Part shown: piece by piece, positions 1 through 6,024 of the stretch
Layout: each line of letters starts with the position of its first letter
Numbering within the stretch: the stretch's first letter is position 1
Source: Planctomycetota bacterium
GTDB lineage: Bacteria; Planctomycetota; Planctomycetia; Planctomycetales; Planctomycetaceae
Assembly (NCBI GenBank): GCA_003669575.1
Contig: QWOR01000084.1
Coordinates: 1-8,820 of the forward strand
Direction: 5' to 3'
Length of the DNA: 8,820 nucleotides
Program-made: the position numbers and the translations under genes
The notes under the pieces: generated by a model
Told to the model about the DNA's origin: nothing
Database searches by the model: none
The model's input: only the letters and a program-made list of their open reading frames with translations

Positions 1-843
1 AAGCTTCTGACCGCAGGCTGCGTCGGCCCGCAGGTACGACCGGGTCAGTATCTCTCGAGTATGTGCCGGGATGTTCATCTCACTCGACAAGGTGCCGTGA
101 ATGACATCGCGAATCATCGACTCTTTGAATTCGTTGCCAATCTCAGCGAGACGGATCAATGATCCAGGATTCATCAGGATGATCCATCCAATGTTCTCGA
201 CGATACTCAGACGCAAAGCGGTGTAGTGCCGGGCGACGGGGTCGGTGATGTCATTGACGGTTTCGGGGATGGCGTAGTAGGGACGCAGCAAGGGGGATTG
301 CCGACGGGCGAGCAGGGCACTGACCATGCTGATCTGGTGTCCACCGGGAGTCCGTCCCATGTCCCAGGTTCCCGCCATTTGCAGGATGGGGCGGGCAAAA
401 TGATTCGGATGGTCGGCAAAGAGCTTGATGCCCCAGGCGTCCCAGCCAGCCTGGTATTCCTTGAGCCAGGTCTTCGTCACCGGGTTCAGCTTCGGCGAAC
501 CGGTACTGCCCGTGGTGATGGTGAACTGGACCAGCTCATCGGATGGCGGGATCAGGGCGTCGGACTGACCTGCCGCTACGGCGTCTATATAGGGGGCGAA
601 ATGGCTGTAGTCCGCGATCGGGACGCGTTGGCGAAAATCCTCCAGTGACCGAATCTCTTCGAAGCCATGGTCTCGCCCGAACTTCGTGTTACGACAGAGC
701 GAAATGCGGTTGAACAACCATTCGCGTTGATGCCGGGAGAACTCCGCGAATTGACGTTCCAGCGGGGAGTATTTGAATTTGTAAGCCAAACGGATTGTGG
801 CACCGATGACTGACTTCGGGATCAGTTTGGTCAACCGAGACAT
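1..843 (-). CDS. GH3-family acyl-adenylating enzyme (GH3 auxin-responsive promoter family protein), N-terminal part, cut by window edge
   Basis: The frame is open from an ATG at 843 to the left edge (281 codons, no stop), so this is the N-terminal half of a protein that in this family is usually around 500-600 residues. Residues 110-118 read TTGSTGSPK, the Thr/Ser/Gly-rich nucleotide-binding loop of adenylate-forming (ANL superfamily) enzymes. The upstream segment VPIADYSHFAPYIDAV (74-89) and the stretch at about 227-252 ending in DVIHGTL match the pattern of GH3 proteins. Known GH3 enzymes adenylate a carboxylic acid and pass the acyl group to an amine, often an amino acid; substrates of bacterial members are mostly unknown. 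The likely ribosome site is AGGAA at 848-852. It lies 45 bases downstream of the acyltransferase gene at 889-1944 with no terminator between, so the two are probably co-transcribed. No signal peptide is visible, so it is probably cytoplasmic. The family call is firm; the substrate is unknown. Confidence 0.85.
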   Translation of the reverse strand, partial: MSRLTKLIPKSVIGATIRLAYKFKYSPLERQFAEFSRHQREWLFNRISLCRNTKFGRDHGFEEIRSLEDFRQRVPIADYSHFAPYIDAVAAGQSDALIPPSDELVQFTITTGSTGSPKLNPVTKTWLKEYQAGWDAWGIKLFADHPNHFARPILQMAGTWDMGRTPGGHQISMVSALLARRQSPLLRPYYAIPETVNDITDPVARHYTALRLSIVENIGWIILMNPGSLIRLAEIGNEFKESMIRDVIHGTLSSEMNIPAHTREILTRSYLRADAACGQKL

Positions 844-888
844 AACGTTCCTGGGGGAGTCGTTCGTTGAGGCTGTCGCGAGTTGCGT

Positions 889-1944
889 TTACCGCCAGAG
901 AACATGCAAGGGCCCCGAAGGGAGTGTCGGGAGAGGTTCGCCAGCCCCTTGAAGGACAAGATAGGAGCTGTCAGGTTGTGGTACAAACCAATCCCTCAGC
1001 AGTGGCCAGTGCGGAGTTTCGCCTAAACGAGGTTTCAAGATCAGCATCACCTGCTGCTCCGCGAGGCGGGCGCGTACCGCTCGGAGCAGTTTCGTCTGGC
1101 GGGCAACCGAAACCTTCCCAAAAATCATCAGGTCGATGATAGCAACTTTCTCGATGGTTTTGGCCTGCATCGGGAGGACATGGAAGTTGATCAGTCCCTC
1201 GATCGATCCTCGATTTTGCATCACGAGTGTCTGGTTGACCGGACTCCTCCCCAACTGGTGAGCGAGTTGATCGCGAGTCCAGTCAATCCACAGCGAAGCC
1301 CTGGACTGTGACTGACGCACCAGAGCCAGGCAGGCATCGAGATCATCCGGGGCGTAATCTCGAATGCCATCTTGCGGAACGATCGTCTTCCCTCGTGGAG
1401 CGAGCGGGACAGTGCAGCGAGCGGCCAGAGCTTCGAGACTGCTGTACGTCCAGTGGGCGAAACGTTCGGCATCAAGGATGCGGGCCCAGTTTCCCACCTT
1501 GCAGTGGAAGCGTTTGTTGGGGGAGTTGTCTTGATGCTGTTCTGCCTGAGAGTGCTTCGAGCCAAAGAACCGAAAGCTCACAATGAGTGGAGCCTGATGA
1601 CGCTGTTGCCGACGGATGCGTTCGTCATTCAGGGCCTTGGCGATCCCGCGACCACGGAAGTCATTGTGCACCGAAAGCCAGCTCCACTGGGCTCCGGGGA
1701 AGGGACCCGCGGAAGTTCGGAACGTGAAGTCGGTCCCCAGCAGGACGCCAGCCAGGGCGTTCCCATCGTAAGCTGCAAGTAGGTAGTCAGGAGCTTGCTG
1801 ACCTTCCCAGCGAAACTGCCAGCGAAAATAGTCAGCACTCCAGATCGGAAAGATCATTCGACCTGAGTAGGAAGCAGCCCAGACAGTCCCGACGAATTCT
1901 GCCAGCTCTTCTGGTGTGCCCTGGAATGTTTCGACCCGTATCAT
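889..1944 (-). CDS. GNAT-fold N-acyltransferase, probable tandem-domain, upstream partner of the GH3 gene
   Basis: This 351-residue protein has a clear GNAT acyl-CoA-binding motif at residues 89-104: WLSVHNDFRGRGIAKA, with the R-G-R-G-I-A pyrophosphate-binding turn at 97-102. The preceding strand (about 55-75, YLLAAYDGNALAGVLLG) fits the GNAT core. The C-terminal half (about 193-333) starts with another GNAT-like beginning, DGIRDYAPDDLDACLALVRQ, and may be a second, degenerate GNAT domain without its own R-x-x-G-x-G/A loop. At 351 residues it is about twice a single GNAT domain. The family transfers an acyl group from acyl-CoA to an amine; the substrate cannot be read here. The ATG at 1942-1944 has no strong Shine-Dalgarno sequence. 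It overlaps the stop of an 11-codon reading frame (1941-1973), so translation may be coupled or leaderless. It is the first gene of a likely operon with the GH3 gene. Confidence 0.8.
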   Translation of the reverse strand: MIRVETFQGTPEELAEFVGTVWAASYSGRMIFPIWSADYFRWQFRWEGQQAPDYLLAAYDGNALAGVLLGTDFTFRTSAGPFPGAQWSWLSVHNDFRGRGIAKALNDERIRRQQRHQAPLIVSFRFFGSKHSQAEQHQDNSPNKRFHCKVGNWARILDAERFAHWTYSSLEALAARCTVPLAPRGKTIVPQDGIRDYAPDDLDACLALVRQSQSRASLWIDWTRDQLAHQLGRSPVNQTLVMQNRGSIEGLINFHVLPMQAKTIEKVAIIDLMIFGKVSVARQTKLLRAVRARLAEQQVMLILKPRLGETPHWPLLRDWFVPQPDSSYLVLQGAGEPLPTLPSGPLHVLWR

Positions 1945-2009
1945 GCGTGGTTACCGTAGACGTTGTTGCTCATCACAATGGTCGTGACAGACAGGAGACG
2001 GGTCAGGGA

Positions 2010-2035
2010 GATCGCATTATCCAGTATAACTGATG
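2010..2035. promoter_or_regulatory. A/T-rich candidate promoter pocket between divergent genes
   Basis: Within the GC-rich 275-base gap between the GNAT gene (minus) and the first DUF1501 gene (plus), this is the most A/T-rich stretch. On the minus strand it contains TATACT (2023-2028) and GATAAT (2016-2021), both near the sigma-70 -10 consensus. No convincing -35 box sits at the right distance. It would place a minus-strand start roughly 60-70 bases upstream of the GNAT gene. On the plus strand TATAAC (2025-2030) is possible but is nearly 200 bases from the DUF1501 start. Weak, motif-only call. Confidence 0.22.
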
Positions 2036-2206
2036 GAGGTTAGACCCGAGCCGTGTCGGCGATGCAATGACGCCCGATTCGGAGGAAATCAGAGTTCGAC
2101 GTGCTGTCACTGCTGATCACCCTAGTCGGAGGACTCGTCACCGAACTACATTGTATGTCGCTCGATGGATCATGAATGTTACAGTCTCCCGAAATCATTG
2201 CAGCGC

Positions 2207-2211
2207 AGGAG
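2207..2211 (+). promoter_or_regulatory. Ribosome binding site that fixes the DUF1501 start
   Basis: AGGAG ends 8 bases before the ATG at 2220. The same frame is open further upstream, with ATGs at 2067 and 2172, but neither has a comparable site. The twin-arginine leader sits at the normal distance only from the 2220 start. Confidence 0.7.
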
Positions 2212-2219
2212 AACCCGGA

Positions 2220-3800
2220 ATGCAGTCTGGCTTCCGTCGCAACTGCGGTTGTATTCCGTCTGAGCACCCGGGGCTCGGGCGTCGCGCTCTGCTGCAGGTG
2301 GGGGGGATGAATCTGGTCGGCATGGGGCTTGCTGACTTGATGCGGATGGAGGCCCATGCGGCGCCCTCGCCAGCGACGAGGCCGGGAAAAGCGAAGTCGG
2401 TTGTCTTCATCTTTCAGTCGGGCGGGCCGTCCCAGCATGAGACCTTTGACCCCAAGCCACACGCCCCCGACACGATTCGCGGAGAGTACGGCGTGACGCA
2501 GACGCGAGTTCCCGGTGAACTCTTCTGCGAGTATCTGCCCAGGCTGGCGGCTCAGTCACATCTGTTCTCGATCGTGCGGACGATGAACCACATCGCGGGG
2601 AGGGAGTTCCGCAATGAGCATAGCAGCTGCATGTATCTGCTGAACTCCGGCACGACATCGCTGCCGGTCGGGGACACGAACGCTTCGATTAACAACCCGC
2701 GATCAGGGCGCATGACCTGGCCATCGATTGGCTCGATGATCGCTTACGCCGCTCCGACCGAACCGCAAGTCGGGTTGCCAGCCGCGATCGAGTTGCCTCG
2801 GACTGCGCTCATGAAGTATCCGGGACGCGAGTCGGGACTGCTCGGCCCACGATATGACCGGCTCGGCGTAGACCTGGCTCCGAAGTGTAATGCCCGGGAT
2901 GCGGGCGGGTCCTGCCCGAACTGCTACAGCCACGACGATCCAAACCTCGATCCCGAGCGGCGTCCGGGCCCCGGTCCCAAGGCGTGGTGGGACAACACCA
3001 GCTGTCGGAATCCCGATTTTCATTTACCGAATTTCGGCGAAGCGGGGAGTATCTCGATCCCTCGACTCGACGACCGCTCACTGCTACTGCAACAGCTGGA
3101 TGGTTTGCGGCGCGGATTTGATGAGAAGGAGCAGACTGGCCGTTTGGCCTCATGGGATGCCCACCGACAGCAGGCGATGCGGTTTGTGCTGGCATCGCGG
3201 TCCGGGCAGGATAACCCGTTTGATCTGACTCAGGAGTCGGACCAGACCCGTGACTTGTATGGGCGCGAAGAATGGGGACAGGGTTTTCTGGTCGCCCGCC
3301 GACTTGTCGAAGCGGGTGTCCGTATGGTGCAGGTCAACTTGCGAGGCTGGGATACGCACCAGAATGCGTTTCGCGACCTCAAGGGGAAGCTGTTGCCGTC
3401 GATCGATCACTGTTTGAGTGGATTCCTGACCGACTTGTCCGATCGCGGGCTGCTCGATGAGACGCTGGTCGTGATGTGTGGTGAGATGGGACGCACTCCA
3501 CGGATCTCACCGATCGCTGTGGGGGGAAAGAATGCCTCGGGTGAGGTTTTCACGCCGGGGCGTCACCACTGGGGCGATGTCTTTCCCTGTTTCTTCGCGG
3601 GCGGAGGGATCCAGCCCGGTCGCATCATCGGGCGAACCGATGCTCAAGGCGGTCTGCCGATGACCGAGGCGTACACCCCCGAGGATCTCGCAGCCACGAT
3701 CTTTCACTGTCTGGGTATTGGTCCCGATCGCGAGTTCCACGACGCGGACGGGAGACCCTACCGGATCTACCGGGGGCATCCGATTCACGCGTTGTTTTAG
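2220..3800 (+). CDS. DUF1501 family protein with Tat leader and a cysteine-bearing insertion
   Basis: A 526-residue protein with a twin-arginine leader, RRALLQVGGMNLVGMGLADL (21-40), so it is probably exported folded. DUF1501 proteins belong to the alkaline phosphatase/sulfatase-like fold. The family landmarks appear in order: GGPSQHETFDPKP (68-80), RGWDTHQNAF (375-384), CGEMGRTPR (420-428) and GRHHWGD (447-453). The common form of the last motif is GRDHW, as in the other DUF1501 gene here, so one probable metal-site residue differs (D to H). It is about 90 residues longer than that paralogue. Much of the excess is a segment at about 200-270 with C223-x8-C232-x2-C235-x26-C262 and a Pro/Gly/Trp-rich stretch. 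Planctomycete DUF1501 genes often sit beside a DUF1549/DUF1553 cytochrome-domain gene, but none is in this window. Enzymatic activity is unproven for the family. The 2220 start is chosen over 2067 because of the AGGAG site and leader spacing. Confidence 0.9.
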   Translation: MQSGFRRNCGCIPSEHPGLGRRALLQVGGMNLVGMGLADLMRMEAHAAPSPATRPGKAKSVVFIFQSGGPSQHETFDPKPHAPDTIRGEYGVTQTRVPGELFCEYLPRLAAQSHLFSIVRTMNHIAGREFRNEHSSCMYLLNSGTTSLPVGDTNASINNPRSGRMTWPSIGSMIAYAAPTEPQVGLPAAIELPRTALMKYPGRESGLLGPRYDRLGVDLAPKCNARDAGGSCPNCYSHDDPNLDPERRPGPGPKAWWDNTSCRNPDFHLPNFGEAGSISIPRLDDRSLLLQQLDGLRRGFDEKEQTGRLASWDAHRQQAMRFVLASRSGQDNPFDLTQESDQTRDLYGREEWGQGFLVARRLVEAGVRMVQVNLRGWDTHQNAFRDLKGKLLPSIDHCLSGFLTDLSDRGLLDETLVVMCGEMGRTPRISPIAVGGKNASGEVFTPGRHHWGDVFPCFFAGGGIQPGRIIGRTDAQGGLPMTEAYTPEDLAATIFHCLGIGPDREFHDADGRPYRIYRGHPIHALF

Positions 3801-3990
3801 AGGCTGCGAGACGTAGTCGAAATCCGCTGATCCCTCCTAGTGGTGCAATCAGAATCGCACAGATCAAGACCGCGCCAAGGAGCTGGCAGCGTTTGGAAAG
3901 AAGTCGATTCTGAGTCGCGGGATGATTACTGATTGGTCAGAATCGAACTCGCCTGACCCACTGAAGTACAGCTTAGATCGAGGTCGAGAA

Positions 3991-5040
3991 ATGATCGCTC
4001 GCGGGTGGATGAGTGTTTGTGCTGGAATGCTCCTGGTGGCCTGCCTGATGGGCTCGCAGTCGAAGCCGGTCTCTCCAGAATCAAATGGTGAGCGGTGGCT
4101 GGCCGACTTTCGGAATGACGACGGCTCCATCCCCGATGGCCAGAATCCTTCGCGGGACGATTCGTCTGCACTGCAAAAGGCACTGGACGCCGGGCCCGGA
4201 GTGGTACGCATCGGATCAGGGAACTTTCAGATCCATGACGTATCGATCTCCTCAAACGTCGAGTTGATTGGCTCGGGGCCAGCGACAGTGCTACAGGCTC
4301 GCGAGCGGCAGCCCGTATTCAAGCAGCAAGGGCAGTCGGGCTGGAGACTAAGAGATCTCTCACTGAAGGGGAGTGCCAGCGGCGACTGGCAGAAACGCAC
4401 AGATCAAGGAGCCCACGGACTCGTGATCGATGGAAGCTGGGATTACGAGGTCTCGGGACTGACGATCGAGGACTTCGACGGGGCCGGAATCCAGATCGGC
4501 CACACCAACAATCAGGCTGCCGGTTATGCCGCGGGAGGTGTGCTGACTCGCATCACGTCCAGAGAGAACCATGTCGGTGTCCGGTTCGATACCCGGGCTG
4601 AGTACATCACCGCTTCGCACCTCCACTGTCATCACAACGTGACCGGCATGATTGTACATGCCGGGAACTCGAACATCTCAAACTCCAATATTGGCGAGAA
4701 CATTGACGGGCTGGTCATCATCGATCACGAGAACGGTTCGCATGGCAGCGTGACGGGGTGCTTGATCAATCACAACCAGCGGTATGCGCTGTGGGCCAAC
4801 GAAGTACGAAACGGGATGGCGATCACGAATTGCTGTTTCTTCTATGGAACGATCAAACTGGAGAAAAGTTGCGGCGTGACGATCTCTTCAGGACTAATCA
4901 GTGCGTCGATCTCGACCGAGGGCGAGGACTTCAATCGCATCTCCGGCAATCACATCATCCCGCTGGAGTGGCAGTTTGCCGTTTCTCCCTCGACGATCTG
5001 TGATGGGAATTACACGAAATCCGGGCCATGGAAGCCATAG
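3991..5040 (+). CDS. Lipoprotein with right-handed parallel beta-helix (pectate-lyase-like) domain
   Basis: A 349-residue protein beginning with a lipoprotein signal: a short arginine-containing start, a hydrophobic segment, then the lipobox LVAC with C18 as the lipidated residue. The mature part opens with DDGSIPDGQNPSRDDSSALQ (43-62), then ALDAGPGVVRIGSGNFQI (64-81), the typical entry of Pectate_lyase_3-type beta-helices. From about 85 to 340 there are repeated short strands with Asn/Gly turns and isoleucine/valine ladders (for example ISNSNIGENIDGLVIIDHEN, 229-248), consistent with helix coils. Such folds bind or cleave polysaccharides, but no lyase or hydrolase catalytic set can be assigned. 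Several paired histidines and cysteines (HLHCHH, 210-215; CC, 281-282) lie inside the helix. The ATG at 3991 is preferred over 3922 because GAGG lies 7 bases upstream and the signal peptide begins there. It follows the DUF1501 gene by 190 bases, so co-transcription is uncertain. Confidence 0.8.
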   Translation: MIARGWMSVCAGMLLVACLMGSQSKPVSPESNGERWLADFRNDDGSIPDGQNPSRDDSSALQKALDAGPGVVRIGSGNFQIHDVSISSNVELIGSGPATVLQARERQPVFKQQGQSGWRLRDLSLKGSASGDWQKRTDQGAHGLVIDGSWDYEVSGLTIEDFDGAGIQIGHTNNQAAGYAAGGVLTRITSRENHVGVRFDTRAEYITASHLHCHHNVTGMIVHAGNSNISNSNIGENIDGLVIIDHENGSHGSVTGCLINHNQRYALWANEVRNGMAITNCCFFYGTIKLEKSCGVTISSGLISASISTEGEDFNRISGNHIIPLEWQFAVSPSTICDGNYTKSGPWKP

Positions 5041-5144
5041 TGTGGATCTGGAGTTTTTCTTCCGTCAGGACAGTCAGGAATGCCCGTCCCATGATCGACA
5101 CTGTGCAAGCGAGTGATTGAACCAACAAGCTGCGCACCAAACGT

Positions 5145-5182
5145 CATCACCACGGCGGACATGAGTGTCGACCGTGGTGATG
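5145..5182. terminator. Hairpin between convergent genes, candidate terminator
   Basis: CATCACCACGG (5145-5155) pairs perfectly with CCGTGGTGATG (5172-5182), an 11-bp stem. The 16-base loop can fold further through GACA/TGTC around TGAG. It lies between the ends of the lipoprotein gene (5040, plus) and the DUF386 gene (5245, minus). Neither side has a strong T-run; the minus-strand exit has only a short ACGTTT. It could end the minus transcript, or be an mRNA 3' stability element. Confidence 0.45.
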
Positions 5183-5244
5183 GGGAGGAGTTCTAAGCAG
5201 GAGCGAGCGAACAGCGTCGGACGGCTCTCGGTCGTGAGACAAGT

Positions 5245-5697
5245 TCAAACGGCGATCTTCACCACGATCTTACGGACCTGGGAAGGCTTGTCGTCGATGG
5301 CAACTCCCGGCATGTGGGCGTCACCGGGGAAGAAGATCGTGAAGCTGCCGGTTGGGACGGTCACCAGGCTGCCGGGCCCCTTGAACAGGGCGTAGTCGAG
5401 TTCCGGGTCATAGGGCTTTTCCACGGTCAGGTTCTCGACCGGCGTCCAGCCCATCTGCTCGTTCCCAGCTGCGACGAATTGGACATCGATGTACTTACGG
5501 TGGGCTTCCCAGATCCCCTGAGCATAGGGCTTGGTCGTGTTGTCCTGGGCCAGGATGAACATCTTGTCCCCGTCGATAACCGTCTTTCCCAGTGGCAGCT
5601 TGGTGCAGTCATGCTCCTGTATGTACTTGAGCGCTGTGGCGATTTTGTCGCTCATGCCATAGTAAAGTTTTGCATTCTGCAGAGTGTCAGTGACCAT
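5245..5697 (-). CDS. YhcH/YjgK/YiaL (DUF386) family protein, cupin-like sugar-binding protein
   Basis: This 150-residue protein matches the usual length of the family. It carries the signature WEAHRKYIDVQFVAAGNE (63-80), with E64, H66 and Q73. The second ligand strand is FFPGDAHMPGVA (122-133) with H128, followed by the typical end VRKIVVKIAV. In characterised relatives these residues line a beta-barrel metal/sugar site. Escherichia coli YhcH (NanQ) is an N-acetylneuraminate anomerase, while TabA and YiaL have other or unknown roles. A role in handling an imported sugar is therefore likely, but no sialic acid, transport or other sugar genes are in the window to say which. No signal peptide is visible; it is cytoplasmic. 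The ATG at 5697 has GGGAG (5705-5709) 7 bases upstream. It is convergent with the beta-helix lipoprotein gene and divergent from the second DUF1501 gene. Confidence 0.9.
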   Translation of the reverse strand: MVTDTLQNAKLYYGMSDKIATALKYIQEHDCTKLPLGKTVIDGDKMFILAQDNTTKPYAQGIWEAHRKYIDVQFVAAGNEQMGWTPVENLTVEKPYDPELDYALFKGPGSLVTVPTGSFTIFFPGDAHMPGVAIDDKPSQVRKIVVKIAV

Positions 5698-5759
5698 GGG
5701 GTTGCTCCCGGATTGAGTTGTGGAAGAGGTACTCGGAGGTTAGCTCGGTATCGAGGATT

Positions 5760-5784
5760 GGGGAAGAGGGCCTGGGGGAGGGGG
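5760..5784 (+). repeat. G-quadruplex-type motif
   Basis: Four G-runs read GGGG-AAGA-GGG-CCT-GGGGG-A-GGGGG, fitting the G3+N1-7 pattern with loops of 4, 3 and 1. It lies 63 bases upstream of the DUF386 start, on the strand opposite that gene, where its promoter or leader would be expected. The motif is directly visible; folding and function are inference. Confidence 0.5.
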
Positions 5785-5924
5785 AGAGCTTATGGCGTAT
5801 GGCATCCGGCTGATGGCCAGAGGGATTTTCTTTTGTCCGTTGTGGGTTTTTGTGGTGAAACCCTCCTTGCGATCAGGCACCAGCGTTCAATTCTGCATTT
5901 ATCTTCAGACCGCCCCGGAAAGGA

Positions 5925-5955
5925 ATTGATCAATAGGTTTTGATCAGTGTAAGAT
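5925..5955 (+). promoter_or_regulatory. Candidate promoter overlapped by a perfect palindrome, upstream of second DUF1501 gene
   Basis: ATTGATCAAT (5925-5934) is a perfect 10-bp palindrome. Its core TTGATCA recurs at 5940-5946, 14 bases further on. TTGATC (5926-5931) and TAAGAT (5950-5955), spaced by 18, resemble weak sigma-70 -35 and -10 boxes (4/6 each). Transcription would start near 5962 and give a leader of about 60 bases. The overlap suggests an operator, but no regulator gene is nearby. Confidence 0.33.
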
Positions 5956-6024
5956 CCGACATCACCAGTCACGGGGTGGTCATCGCTCGGCTTCAAGTTC
6001 GTGACGGCTGTGGAGCTTCCCCCC

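Larger units (their letters stand above)
5698..6024. other. Divergent intergenic region (327 bases)
   Basis: It separates the DUF386 gene (minus) from the second DUF1501 gene (plus). It contains a G-quadruplex-type tract (5760-5784) and an imperfect hairpin with a T-rich loop (GAGGG at 5820-5824 against CCCTC at 5861-5865). It also holds a palindrome with a candidate plus-strand promoter (5925-5955). A longer frame from GTG at 6001 joins the DUF1501 gene, but ATG at 6025 is the better start. I see no small gene here. Confidence 0.6.

Noticed and set aside
1..6. Window begins exactly with AAGCTT, a HindIII site
   Set aside because: It may mark a clone end but says nothing about biology; it cuts through the GH3 gene.
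226..648. 140-codon plus-strand frame
   Set aside because: It is antisense to the GH3 gene, which carries the adenylate-forming motif and is open to the window edge.
2067..2219. N-terminal extension of the first DUF1501 protein by 51 residues
   Set aside because: The extension is Arg-rich without a pattern, has no ribosome site at 2067 or 2172, and would put the twin-arginine leader unusually far from the start.
3856..4410. A shared 13-base word CGCACAGATCAAG near 3856 and 4397
   Set aside because: About one such match is expected by chance in a window of this size, and the flanks differ.
5314..5943. 209-codon plus-strand frame
   Set aside because: It lies mostly antisense to the DUF386 gene, whose family motifs and ribosome site are clear, and has no recognisable pattern of its own.
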